Origin: Candidatus Jorgensenbacteria bacterium GW2011_GWB1_50_10
GTDB taxonomy: Bacteria > Patescibacteriota > Minisyncoccia > UBA6257 > GWB1-50-10
Direction of reading: 5' to 3'
DNA length: 38,927 nucleotides
Assembly: GCA_001004105.1 (NCBI GenBank)
Contig: LCQK01000001.1
Coordinates: forward strand, 1 to 38,927
The notes beneath the pieces are model-generated. The model saw only the letters and a list, made by a program, of their open reading frames with translations, searched no databases and was not told where the DNA came from. The position numbers and the translations under genes were made by a program. This document shows positions 13,820 through 22,245 of the stretch, piece by piece; within the stretch, counting starts at the first letter, position 1; every line of letters begins with the position of its first letter.

Positions 13820-16273
13820 TTAAAGGCAAACAATGCCTACCAATTTGTCGCCGATTTTTAAATTCATTATCCGCACGCCTTGGGTGGCGCGGCTGGCCAC
13901 GCGAATGTGCTTAATCTCCGTCCGCAGGGCCTGGCCCTTGGAAGAGAAAGCTACCAATTCAACGCTTTCCGGCTCCAGTATTGTCGCCGAGATAAGCGGA
14001 CCGGTTTTCTCGGTCACTTTTCCGGTTTTCACGCCCCCACCACCCCGCCGCTGGAGTTTATACTCCTTCAAAGGGGTTTGTTTGGCAAAACCGTTTGCCG
14101 AGACGACTAAAAGTTTCCTCTCCGCCATTTCTTTTCCTCTTATTATACCAAGCCCGGCAACTACGTCGTTTTTCTTCAAACGGATGGCGGCGACCCCGGA
14201 GGTACTCCGACCCAAGGGGCGCGCATCTTTTTCTCTGAAGCGGATGGCCTGCCCACCGGAAGTCACGAGAATCACCTGGTCGTCACCCAAAGAGAGTTCA
14301 ACCCACCGCAGAGTGTCATCGGTTCGGAGTTTTATCGCAATAATCCCCGTGCGTCGGACGTTCGTGAAATCCGAAAGGGCGGTCCTTTTAATGAGGCCGC
14401 GGGAAGTCGCCATAACGAGAAAGCTCTTCCCGGACGCCAATTCTTCCCTAGAGTAAGCGACAAGAGCACTGATTTTTTCGTTGGGAGGAATTTCCAAAAA
14501 ATTATGGATGGATTTGCCTTTGGCGGTGCGGGAGCCGGCCGGAATTTCGTAAACCTTGGTCTGGAAAACCCGGCCTCGGTCGGTGAAGAAAAGAATATTG
14601 TCGTGGGTGCTTGCGGAGGTCAGGTGTTCAATTGCGTCCTCTTCCTTCAATTCGAAACCGATAAGCCCCTTGCCGCCGCGCTTCTGGGCCCGGAAAGAAG
14701 TCGGGGAGAGGCGCTTGATGTAACCGCCTCGGGAGAGAGTGATAATCACGTCCTCTTCGGGAATCAAATCCTCCTCGCGGAACTCTTTTAAGCCACCGGA
14801 GACGAGTTTCGTTTTCCGTAGCCCTGAAAAATTTTTCTTCAGTTCCCCAAGTTCGCCGTCAACGATGCCCGCGATTTTTTGGGGACTCTTCAAAATAAGA
14901 GTCAAGTTCGCGATGAGTTTTTTCTTTTCTTTCAATTCCTCCTCGATTTTCTCCCGTTCGAGAGCCGCGAGCGTTGCCAGTTTCATTTCCAAAATGGCGT
15001 TTGCCTGAATGGCCGTAAATTTGAAAATCTTCACTAAATTGGCGTGGGCCGTTTCCTTGTCCTTGGATTTCTTGATGGTCGCAATCACTTCATCTATTTC
15101 GTTCAGGGCTTTATGGAGGCCCACTAAAATATGGGCGCGTTCCTCGGCTTTTTTGAGGTCAAATTCCGTCCGCCGCCGAATCACGATTTTGCGGTGGTTC
15201 AGGTAATGCAAGAGAACGTCCTTCAAAGAAAGGGTTTCGGGTTGGAGGCCGTTAACGAGCGCCAGCATATTGAAATAAAAATTTTTCTGAAGCTCGGAGT
15301 ATTCGTAGAGCTGGTTCAAAATTTTCTGGGGCGTGGCGTCGGTCTTGAGTTCAATCACAATCCGCAAACCCTCGCGGTCGGACTCATCCCGGATGTCGCG
15401 AATACCTTCTATCTTTTTACCTTCCGCGAGATGGGCAATTGTCTCAATTAAAGTCGATTTATTGACCTGGTAGGGGATTTCCGTAACTACAATCTGGTGG
15501 CCACCACCTTTTCGCTCTTCCACTTCCGCGACCGCCCGGGTGGTGATGGAACCGCGGCCCGTGGAGTAGGCCTCTTCAATGGATTTTTTGTCGTAAATCA
15601 CGCCGCCGGTGGGAAAATCAGGGCCCTGAACGAACTGCATCAGGTCCTTTACGGTTGCATCCGGGTGACTGTTCAAATGAATGGCGGCCTCCGCCACTTC
15701 GCCCAAATTGTGGGGCGGAATGGAGGTGGCCATGCCGACCGCGATGCCGACCGTGCCGTTAATCAAAAGGTTGGGGAGTTTGGCCGGCAGATATTTCGGT
15801 TCAAGTCGCGAATTGTCGTAGTTCGGTTGCCATTCTACCGTTTCTTTTTCAATATCCGTTAAAAGTTCTTCGGCGACTTTGGAGAGCCGCGCTTCCGTGT
15901 AGCGCATCGCGGCCGGGCTGTCGCCGTCCACGGAACCCCAGTTGCCCTGGCCGTCGATAAGCGGGTAGCGGAGGGAGAAATCCTGGGCCATCCGGGCCAG
16001 CGCGTCATAGACCGCGATGTCGCCGTGGGGGTGGTACTTGCCGAGCACTTCCCCAACCACGTTCGCCGATTTTTTGAATCTCGCGGAATGGGTCTGACCC
16101 GCATCCCACATCGCCCACAAAATCCGGCGCTGGACCGGCTTCAAGCCGTCGCGGACGTCAGGCAGGGCCCGGGCGACGATGACCGACATCGCGTAATCCA
16201 AATAGGACTCACGGAGTTCCTCGGTAATTTCCTTTTCTTCAACTCTCGTTTTAACCGGTTTCTCCTTCTCCAT
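13820..16273 (-). CDS. gyrA: DNA gyrase subunit A
   Basis: An 817-residue type IIA topoisomerase subunit; with GyrB it introduces negative supercoils. The breakage-reunion domain is N-terminal with catalytic Tyr125 ([10 protein letters not shown]) and the quinolone-resistance region [10 protein letters not shown] at 81-90. The C-terminal beta-pinwheel carries a GyrA box QKRGGKG near residue 535, which favours gyrase over topoisomerase IV. A second related loop (QRRGGGG) lies near 740. Ile86 sits where E. coli has Ser83. It is preceded by a membrane protein gene (2-nt gap) and followed by the solute-binding gene (6 nt), an uncommon operon context. Confidence 0.96.
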   Translation of the reverse strand: MEKEKPVKTRVEEKEITEELRESYLDYAMSVIVARALPDVRDGLKPVQRRILWAMWDAGQTHSARFKKSANVVGEVLGKYHPHGDIAVYDALARMAQDFSLRYPLIDGQGNWGSVDGDSPAAMRYTEARLSKVAEELLTDIEKETVEWQPNYDNSRLEPKYLPAKLPNLLINGTVGIAVGMATSIPPHNLGEVAEAAIHLNSHPDATVKDLMQFVQGPDFPTGGVIYDKKSIEEAYSTGRGSITTRAVAEVEERKGGGHQIVVTEIPYQVNKSTLIETIAHLAEGKKIEGIRDIRDESDREGLRIVIELKTDATPQKILNQLYEYSELQKNFYFNMLALVNGLQPETLSLKDVLLHYLNHRKIVIRRRTEFDLKKAEERAHILVGLHKALNEIDEVIATIKKSKDKETAHANLVKIFKFTAIQANAILEMKLATLAALEREKIEEELKEKKKLIANLTLILKSPQKIAGIVDGELGELKKNFSGLRKTKLVSGGLKEFREEDLIPEEDVIITLSRGGYIKRLSPTSFRAQKRGGKGLIGFELKEEDAIEHLTSASTHDNILFFTDRGRVFQTKVYEIPAGSRTAKGKSIHNFLEIPPNEKISALVAYSREELASGKSFLVMATSRGLIKRTALSDFTNVRRTGIIAIKLRTDDTLRWVELSLGDDQVILVTSGGQAIRFREKDARPLGRSTSGVAAIRLKKNDVVAGLGIIRGKEMAERKLLVVSANGFAKQTPLKEYKLQRRGGGGVKTGKVTEKTGPLISATILEPESVELVAFSSKGQALRTEIKHIRVASRATQGVRIMNLKIGDKLVGIVCL

Positions 16274-16275
16274 AT

Positions 16276-16641
16276 TTAGGGTTCAATTGTAAACTCTTTT
16301 GTTTCTTTAAAACGACCGACGAAAGACGAAACGCTCTGACTGACACCGGTTTTAAAGTTCTCAAACTCCTTGACCAGACTGTCTTTCAAATTTTTCGCGC
16401 CCCGGCCCAAAACCCGGAAAAAAGAATCGCTTTCCTCTACCTGCGCAGGTAAGGCATCCTCGGGCGAAGTAGAAGCAACTTTAGGCAAGGTCAAACTCAA
16501 ATAGAAAAACCAGAGTAAAACCACCAAAATCATGGCGGCGGCCGAGCTGAAAATCAAATACCGCTTTTTGGTCCTGACATCCGCTCTCTGAACGCGGTGG
16601 AGACGGTCCCGGCCCCCTTCAAACATCTGATTCAAGTCCAT
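16276..16641 (-). CDS. Hypothetical single-pass membrane protein upstream of gyrA
   Basis: A 121-residue protein: basic N-terminus ([23 protein letters not shown]), one membrane helix at about 30-50 ([20 protein letters not shown]), then an acidic linker and a helical tail. I recognise no family. The ATG at 16641 is chosen because it falls 5 nt after the stop of the MBL-fold gene; an in-frame ATG at 16659 would overlap that gene by a few codons. It is likely translated by coupling. Confidence 0.7.
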   Translation of the reverse strand: MDLNQMFEGGRDRLHRVQRADVRTKKRYLIFSSAAAMILVVLLWFFYLSLTLPKVASTSPEDALPAQVEESDSFFRVLGRGAKNLKDSLVKEFENFKTGVSQSVSSFVGRFKETKEFTIEP

Positions 16642-16646
16642 GGATA

Positions 16647-17225
16647 TTATTTCAAGCATCTCACTTCCATGGCGCCGGCCTTCAAATCTTTCGCCTTCAA
16701 AACGAGCTTCTCCTCCGGGACGCATTCCGACTTATTGAACTCTCTCAAAAAATTTTTCAGTCCACCGGCGGGCGGATTAAAAAGTGTGGGGATAATGAGC
16801 GCCGGCTCGATTTGCCGGACGATCTTGCCGACTAAAGTTTCGGAAAGATACGGCTTGCCGCCGGCTGGGGCGATGACCACGTCCGCGCCGTGAAAATATT
16901 CCTGCGTTTCCGCCGCCGGCTCTTTAACCAGGTGACCCAAAACCAAAACTTTAATGCCCTCCAGTTCAAAGCGGTAGGCGGTTCTCTCCGCCCCGCCCTC
17001 ATACCCCAAGCTTATTCCTTTCAAGGCCAGATCGCCTACCTCGTATTCGCCTTGATTGTCCACGAAAAACGTCTCGCCTTCGTCAGGAACGGCCTCAGCT
17101 GGCTTTAAGGTAGAGAGCACAGCGTTAGCTCCCCGGAAAGAACGGCGATCGCCCGGATCAATTAAAACCGTGAAATTGCCGGATTGGATCTTGAAGTAAT
17201 TGTCGCCGTTATAAGTAATGACCAT
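16647..17225 (-). CDS. MBL-fold protein lacking the canonical metal motif
   Basis: A 192-residue protein resembling the UlaG-like metallo-beta-lactamase fold (MVITYNGDNYFKIQSG, TVLIDPGDRR, then GADVVIAPAGGKPYL). The HxHxDH motif expected after the NAVLST strand is absent (LKPAEAVP follows), so it is probably not a normal metal hydrolase. One His remains in VLVLGHL. It is the first gene of the operon leading into gyrA and is divergent from the S1 gene. It may have become a binding protein. Confidence 0.75.
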   Translation of the reverse strand: MVITYNGDNYFKIQSGNFTVLIDPGDRRSFRGANAVLSTLKPAEAVPDEGETFFVDNQGEYEVGDLALKGISLGYEGGAERTAYRFELEGIKVLVLGHLVKEPAAETQEYFHGADVVIAPAGGKPYLSETLVGKIVRQIEPALIIPTLFNPPAGGLKNFLREFNKSECVPEEKLVLKAKDLKAGAMEVRCLK

Positions 17226-17269
17226 CGGTGGAAAATCCCACTATTATAGTAAGTTTAGCGCATTTTCAC

Positions 17270-17297
17270 TTGCTTTTCAAGCGAAATCTGTGATAAT
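17270..17297 (+). promoter_or_regulatory. Promoter of the ribosomal S1-like gene
   Basis: TTGCTT (17270-17275), a 16-nt spacer and GATAAT (17292-17297), 10 nt before the ATG at 17308, leaving almost no leader. A minus-strand TATAAT (17248-17243) may serve the divergent MBL gene. Confidence 0.5.
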
Positions 17298-17307
17298 CTG
17301 TCTTCCT

Positions 17308-18405
17308 ATGGCAACCTCGCCGAACAAAGCGCAGGAACAGCAATCGTTCAGGCAGTTCGTAAAAACCAAGCCCGAGCTTTTTGCCGTCTTGAAAAACGGC
17401 GACCTCGTGGAAGGCTGGGTTCTTGAAAAAGGCGCGAATGCCCTCATGGTTGACCTCGGCCGCTACGGCTTGGGAATCGTTTACCGGGAAGAACTCCAAA
17501 ACGCCCGCGAAGCGGTCCGCGGCCTTGAAGTCGGGAGCGTTGTCCACGCCAAGGTCCGGGAAATAGACAATGAAGAAGGTTTGGTGGAACTTTCGCTCAC
17601 CGAGGCCGGCAAACAGAAGGCCTGGGCCGAAGCTCAGGAACTTCAGGAAAAAGACGAGCCCATTAAAGTTTCAATTAAAGGTTCAAATAGGGGCGGCCTC
17701 GTTACGGAAATTGCGGGCCTGCCGGCTTTCCTTCCGGTTTCCCAACTTTCCACCGAGCACTATCCCGTAAAAACTTCCGACGAGAAAAATCCGGCGCCGG
17801 ATATTTTGGAAAAACTAATCGGGCAAGAACTCTCGGTGAAAATTATTGACGTGAATCCACGTCTTAGCAAACTCATCATTTCCGAAAAAGCGGCCACCGA
17901 AATTTCCGCAAAGGAACTGGTGAAAAACTACGAAGTGGGGCAGGTGATTGAAGGCATCGTCTCGGGAGTGGCCGATTTCGGCGTCTTCGTGCGCTTTACC
18001 GAAAATCCCGCCGTGGAAGGTCTCATTCACGTCTCCGAACTATCCCATAAAGCCCTTGAGAACCCCAAAGAAGTGGTGAATGTTGACGACGCGGTCACCG
18101 CCAAAATCGTGGACATCAAAGACAGCAAAATTTCCCTCTCCCTCAAGGCCTTGAAACCGAATCCTTGGGAAGAAGCGGGTAAAAAGTACAAGAGCGGCGA
18201 TGCAGTACAGGGCAAAATCTACGCCCTCTATCCCTTCGGCGCGATTGTGGATTTGGAAGGCGACCTCCAGGGCCAGGTTCACGTTTCTGAATTCGGCGGC
18301 GCGGAGGAGATGAAAGAAAAACTTTCCCTCGGCCAAAAATGCGATTTCGTGATTGAAGACGTGAAACCCGACGAAAAAAGAATAATTCTCAAACTGAAGA
18401 AATAA
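17308..18405 (+). CDS. rpsA: Ribosomal protein S1 homologue (four S1 domains)
   Basis: A 365-residue protein with four S1-type RNA-binding domains at about 20-95, 108-195, 208-285 and 292-365. The third (VIEGIVSGVADFGVFVRF, then GLIHVSELS) is the most canonical. S1 delivers mRNA to the 30S subunit. Four domains match the short S1 forms of many bacteria rather than the six of E. coli. The ATG at 17308 is chosen over an in-frame upstream ATG at 17218, which would translate the promoter. The gene ends with a strong terminator. Confidence 0.9.
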   Translation: MATSPNKAQEQQSFRQFVKTKPELFAVLKNGDLVEGWVLEKGANALMVDLGRYGLGIVYREELQNAREAVRGLEVGSVVHAKVREIDNEEGLVELSLTEAGKQKAWAEAQELQEKDEPIKVSIKGSNRGGLVTEIAGLPAFLPVSQLSTEHYPVKTSDEKNPAPDILEKLIGQELSVKIIDVNPRLSKLIISEKAATEISAKELVKNYEVGQVIEGIVSGVADFGVFVRFTENPAVEGLIHVSELSHKALENPKEVVNVDDAVTAKIVDIKDSKISLSLKALKPNPWEEAGKKYKSGDAVQGKIYALYPFGAIVDLEGDLQGQVHVSEFGGAEEMKEKLSLGQKCDFVIEDVKPDEKRIILKLKK

Positions 18406-18407
18406 TT

Positions 18408-18439
18408 AAAATCCTCCGCTTAGAGCGGGGGATTTTAAA
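18408..18439 (+). terminator. Terminator after rpsA
   Basis: AAAATCCTCCGC pairs with GCGGGGGATTTT (12 bp with one T-G) around TTAGA. The A/T ends make it usable in both directions. Confidence 0.85.
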
Positions 18440-18468
18440 TTTGCCGGTTTTGAAGTAAAGTTAATGGA

Positions 18469-19689
18469 ATGGATAAGGAGATAAGTAAATTAATAAACAA
18501 GGAACTGGCGCGCCAGAACGGAACGATTAATCTGATTGCTTCGGAAAATTATCCCTCCAAAGAAGTACTGGAGGCGCTCGGCTCGGTTTTTACCTCCAAG
18601 TATGCCGAGGGCTACCCGGGCCGCCGCTACTACGCCGGGAATAGCATCTCCGATGAAATTGAAGAACTCGCCAAAAAACGGGCGCTAAAACTCTACAACC
18701 TGCAACCTGCGAATTGGTCGGTTAACGTCCAGCCCTATTCCGGCAGTCCAGCCAACCTCGCCGTCTATTTTGCGCTCGTCCCGCCGGGCGGAAAAATCAT
18801 GGGGCTACGGCTGGATATGGGCGGCCACCTCACCCACGGCCACCGGGTGAGCGCCACGGGCAAACTCTGGACCCAAGTTCCCTACGGCGTGGATTCCAAA
18901 ACCGAAAAAATTGATTACGAGGCGCTTCTTAAAATGGCCAAGCGCGAGCGGCCGAATATTATTGTCGCCGGTTTCACGGCTTATCCCCGGAAAATTAACT
19001 TCCAAAAATTCGGAGAAATCGCCTCAAGCGCCGGGGCCCTGCTCATGGCGGACGTTGCCCACATTGCCGGCCTCATTGCCGCAGGCGTTCACCCTTCGCC
19101 CTTCCCTTACGCCGACGTTGTCACGACCACGACCCACAAAACGCTCCGCGGACCGCGGGCGGCTTTGATTTTCTCCAAAAAGAAGTGGAGCGAGGCGATT
19201 GACAAGGCGGTTTTTCCGGGCCTCCAGGGCGGCCCGCACTTAAACCAAATCGCCGCCACAGCCGTGGCCCTTAAAGAGGCTAAAAGCGCGGATTTCAAAA
19301 AATACGCAAGACAAATATTAAGAAACGCCAAGGCGCTTGCCGCCGAATTGAAACGCCTCGGCTGGCGCATCGTCTCAGGCGGCACCGAGAACCACCTGAT
19401 TCTGGTTGATGTCGCGCGCCGCGGCTTGAGCGGCAAATCTGCAAGCGATTTACTGGAAGGAGCGGGCATTATCGTCAATAAAAACACCATTCCGTATGAC
19501 AAGCGCCTGCCAACCGACCCCTCGGGACTCAGAATCGGCACCCCAGCCATGACCACCCGCGGCATGAAAGAAAGGGAAATGATAAAAATCGCCGAACTCA
19601 TTGATGCCGTACTCCTGAACAAGAAACCCTTTGCCGAAATCAGAAAAGAAGTCCTGGAACTCTCCAAAAAATTCCCCCTTCCCTACTAA
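18469..19689 (+). CDS. glyA: Serine hydroxymethyltransferase
   Basis: A 406-residue PLP enzyme converting serine and tetrahydrofolate into glycine and methylene-tetrahydrofolate. PLP lysine is K224 in TTTTHKTLRGPR. Other family marks are NLIASENYPS, the tetraglycine-type YAEGYPGRRYYAG stretch and AHIAGLIAAG. Length matches the family. It is followed after 18 nt by folD, so the two supply one-carbon units together. Confidence 0.97.
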   Translation: MDKEISKLINKELARQNGTINLIASENYPSKEVLEALGSVFTSKYAEGYPGRRYYAGNSISDEIEELAKKRALKLYNLQPANWSVNVQPYSGSPANLAVYFALVPPGGKIMGLRLDMGGHLTHGHRVSATGKLWTQVPYGVDSKTEKIDYEALLKMAKRERPNIIVAGFTAYPRKINFQKFGEIASSAGALLMADVAHIAGLIAAGVHPSPFPYADVVTTTTHKTLRGPRAALIFSKKKWSEAIDKAVFPGLQGGPHLNQIAATAVALKEAKSADFKKYARQILRNAKALAAELKRLGWRIVSGGTENHLILVDVARRGLSGKSASDLLEGAGIIVNKNTIPYDKRLPTDPSGLRIGTPAMTTRGMKEREMIKIAELIDAVLLNKKPFAEIRKEVLELSKKFPLPY

Positions 19690-19707
19690 GGGGTCTAGTT
19701 TCCAAAA

Positions 19708-20490
19708 ATGGTTATTGACGGTAAAAAAATCGCGGAAGAGATTTTGGGCGACCTGAAAACCAGACCCCGCCCAGCGAAGTTTTTAGCCGCCGTTTTGGTT
19801 GGCGACGAGCCAGCGATGGTCAGTTTCGTGAAACAGAAAGAAAAAATCGCGCGTGTTTTGAGCGTTGATTTCAGAATTCGGCGATTACCCGAAAATATTA
19901 AAGAAAGTGATCTGCGCACGGAGGTCTTAAAGGTTGCCGGCGATAAAAACTGCGGCGGCTTAATCCTCCAACTGCCGCTCCCGGAAAATGTAAATCGCGG
20001 CGAGATTATTAAAATCATTCCGCCGGAAAAAGACATTGATAATCTAAGCGGAAAATCCTCTGTCTCATCGCCCGCTGTCGGAGTCGTAGAAACAATAATT
20101 CAAAATTTAAAATTCAAAATTCAAAATTCCCGCGTAGCGGTAGTGGGCTTAGGTTTTTTAATCGGTAAACCGGTCGCCGAATGGCTCAAAGGTAAGTGCT
20201 CCGAACTCTACTCATTAGATAGCAGTAATGATTTGGGAATTTTAAAACAAGCGGATCTGGTAATCTCCGGCGTGGGCAAAGCCGGATTTATAAAACCGGA
20301 AATACTAAAAGATGGCGCGACTGTTATTGATTTCGGCTACGATTTCAAAGATGGAAAAATCTCCGGCGACTTCGACGCCGATTCTACAACCTATAACCTA
20401 CAACCTATAACCTATACACCAACGCCGGGCGGCACCGGCCCGATATTAGTGGCCAAACTCTTCGAAAATTTCTATAAGTTAAATTCTTAA
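19708..20490 (+). CDS. folD: FolD bifunctional methylene-tetrahydrofolate dehydrogenase/cyclohydrolase
   Basis: A 260-residue protein, somewhat short for FolD (usually about 280-300). It keeps AVLVGDEPA, KQKEK with the catalytic Lys, GLILQLPLP, PPEKDID, a Rossmann segment VAVVGLGFLIGKPVAEWL and TPTPGGTGP. The usual Tyr of the YVxxKxK motif is Phe here (SFVKQKEK), and the GFHP stretch is changed to NLSG. Two segments are encoded by heptanucleotide repeats (20095-20129 and 20385-20419). It is coupled to glyA by context. Activity is plausible, but the substitutions deserve testing. Confidence 0.9.
   Translation: MVIDGKKIAEEILGDLKTRPRPAKFLAAVLVGDEPAMVSFVKQKEKIARVLSVDFRIRRLPENIKESDLRTEVLKVAGDKNCGGLILQLPLPENVNRGEIIKIIPPEKDIDNLSGKSSVSSPAVGVVETIIQNLKFKIQNSRVAVVGLGFLIGKPVAEWLKGKCSELYSLDSSNDLGILKQADLVISGVGKAGFIKPEILKDGATVIDFGYDFKDGKISGDFDADSTTYNLQPITYTPTPGGTGPILVAKLFENFYKLNS
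20095..20129. repeat. Heptanucleotide repeat A inside folD
   Basis: Five in-phase units: ATAATTC, AAAATTT, then AAAATTC three times. It encodes IIQNLKFKIQNS just before the Rossmann domain. Confidence 0.85.
20385..20419. repeat. Heptanucleotide repeat B inside folD
   Basis: Units TACAACC, TATAACC, TACAACC, TATAACC, then TATACAC. It encodes TTYNLQPITYT. A 17-nt piece recurs inverted at 30018-30034. Confidence 0.85.
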
Positions 20491-20509
20491 AGTTGTTGCT
20501 AAAACTTCA

Positions 20510-20533
20510 GGTGGTATACTTAAGTATACCACC
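20510..20533. terminator. 24-bp perfect palindrome between convergent folD and recA
   Basis: The arms GGTGGTATACTT/AAGTATACCACC meet at 20521/20522, and further pairing TCAG/CTGA is possible with a bulge. It most likely acts as a bidirectional terminator between the two convergent genes, although T-tracts are poor. Confidence 0.6.
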
Positions 20534-20570
20534 CCTGATTTATAATAATCTTCTTACTTTTTAGGGGGTT

Positions 20571-21578
20571 TTATTTTATAGCTTCCAACGTTTTCTTTTT
20601 AATCGCTTCCAGGTTTTTTTTGTCTTCTTTCAATTTCTCGCGGGCGTTGTCAAAACCGACGCCCAATTTCTCGCCTTCGAACGTGTAGCTTGAACCGGAT
20701 TTGGCGACAACGCCGTGCTTTACGGCCATATTCAAAACGTCGGCTTCGTAGGAAATGCCCTCGCCGTACATGATGTCAAACTCGGCGATTTTAAAGGGCG
20801 GCGCCACCTTGTTTTTGACCACCTTGGCTTTGACGCGATTGCCGACCACTTCCTCGCCTTTCTTAATCTGGGCCACCCGCCGGATGTCAATGCGGAGCGA
20901 TGCGTAAAACTTCAAGGCCAAACCGCCGGTTGTCGTCTCGGGATTCCCCCACACGATGCCGATCTTCTGGCGGATTTGGTTGATGAAAATAATAATGGTT
21001 TTGCTCTTGTCAGCGATGGCGGTCAATTTCCGCAGGGCCTGGCTCATCAGCCGGGCCTGGGCTCCCATGTGATGGGCGCCCATCTCTCCTTCAATCTCGG
21101 CTTTGGGTGTGAGCGCCGCGACGGAGTCCACAACAACGATTTGAATCACGCCCGATCGCACCAAGCTTTCCAAGATGTTCAACGCCTCTTCGCCGTTGTC
21201 CGGCTGGGAAATTATCAAATCGTTGATTTTCACACCGATGTTTTTGGCGTATTCCGGGTCCAGAGCGTGCTCGGCGTCGATAAAAGCCGCCCTGCCGCCC
21301 AGGCGCTGAACTTCGGCAATCGCATGAAGAGCGAGGGTAGTTTTCCCTGAGGACTCGGGCCCGAATATCTCAATCACCCGTCCCTTCGGCAAGCCGCCAA
21401 CGCCCAAAGCGATATCCAAAGAAAACGAACCGGAAGGAATGGTTTCAACTTTCATCCGACTGCCTTCGGAGAGCGTCATTACAGCGCCTTCGCCGAAACG
21501 GCTCTTTAGCGATTCCATGAGCGCCTCGAGGGATTCGCCTTCTTCTTTGCCGCTGGGAACAGATTTTTTAGTAGCCAT
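20571..21578 (-). CDS. recA: Recombinase RecA
   Basis: A 335-residue recombinase that forms filaments on single-stranded DNA and drives strand exchange. Walker A GPESSGKT is at 73-80. [10 protein letters not shown], the L1 region near [15 protein letters not shown] and L2 with NQIRQKIG and GNPETTTGG are all present. The C-terminus ends with an imperfect duplication ([13 protein letters not shown]). Its ATG abuts the stop codon of the rodZ-like gene, so recA is third in an ftsK-rodZ-recA operon. No SOS-type operator stands out immediately upstream. Confidence 0.97.
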   Translation of the reverse strand: MATKKSVPSGKEEGESLEALMESLKSRFGEGAVMTLSEGSRMKVETIPSGSFSLDIALGVGGLPKGRVIEIFGPESSGKTTLALHAIAEVQRLGGRAAFIDAEHALDPEYAKNIGVKINDLIISQPDNGEEALNILESLVRSGVIQIVVVDSVAALTPKAEIEGEMGAHHMGAQARLMSQALRKLTAIADKSKTIIIFINQIRQKIGIVWGNPETTTGGLALKFYASLRIDIRRVAQIKKGEEVVGNRVKAKVVKNKVAPPFKIAEFDIMYGEGISYEADVLNMAVKHGVVAKSGSSYTFEGEKLGVGFDNAREKLKEDKKNLEAIKKKTLEAIK

Positions 21579-22238
21579 TTATTGGGTTTCGGTTTGAACG
21601 ACGGGTTGATAGAAAATTTGTTTGGTCAGGGTTTGTTCTTTACCCAGCGCTTTTTTGAAAGTGAAAACAAAAGTGTTGAATCCTTCCTGAAGTTCAACGT
21701 TTTTTTCAAAATTACCATTCTCGTCGGGATAAATCCGCTCGCCGTTTACGGAAAGGGCGTAAACCGAATCAATTCTTCCTTCCAAAGTAAAATTTCTGCC
21801 GCCGACAATCGTTGAATCTTCGCGGGGATTCATCAATTCTAACGCCTTGCCCGAAGAAAATAAAGGCAGCCGGAGAAAAAGAAAAGCCGCGAGGGCAACG
21901 ATTAAAATCCCCAAAAGAACGAACTTGACGTTAATTTTGGGAAGAGCGAAACGGTTCTTGGGAAATTCGTCGCCTCTCCCTGCCCGTTTTATCAAGTCGT
22001 TGTCTTTCAAGTACTCGGCCCAGAGCGCTTCGCCGTCCAATCCCAGAACTTCGGCGATTTTCAAAAGATAGCCGCGGACGTAGGGTTCGGCAGGCAGGGA
22101 ATCGAATTTTTCTTCAACGAGCGATTCCAAAAAACGGTCGGAGACACCGGAAAGGGCCGCCAACTTTTCCGTCGTGAGTCCCTGGGCTTTAATCGCCTGG
22201 ACAAGGATGCTTGAGAAATTTTTTGCCTCGTGCTCCAC
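21579..22238 (-). CDS. RodZ-like cytoskeletal membrane protein
   Basis: A 219-residue protein. Residues 5-75 form a RodZ-type helix-turn-helix (SSILVQAIKAQGLTTEKLAA, then SLPAEPYVRGYLLKIAEVLGL). One membrane helix lies at about 106-125 (FVLLGILIVALAAFLFL). An outer beta domain with an Ig-like look (NPREDSTIVGGRNFTLEGRI) follows. RodZ links MreB to the cell wall. The GTG at 22238 is chosen because it falls 7 nt after the ftsK stop; the longer open frame upstream is a shadow of ftsK. Confidence 0.8.
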   Translation of the reverse strand: MEHEAKNFSSILVQAIKAQGLTTEKLAALSGVSDRFLESLVEEKFDSLPAEPYVRGYLLKIAEVLGLDGEALWAEYLKDNDLIKRAGRGDEFPKNRFALPKINVKFVLLGILIVALAAFLFLRLPLFSSGKALELMNPREDSTIVGGRNFTLEGRIDSVYALSVNGERIYPDENGNFEKNVELQEGFNTFVFTFKKALGKEQTLTKQIFYQPVVQTETQ

Positions 22239-22245
22239 GGCTATG

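Noticed and set aside
13833-16279. Several plus-strand ORFs opposite gyrA
   Set aside because: All are shadows of the gyrA frame.
20510-20533. LexA-type operator for recA
   Set aside because: The palindrome lies downstream of recA, between convergent stops, and does not resemble a promoter operator.
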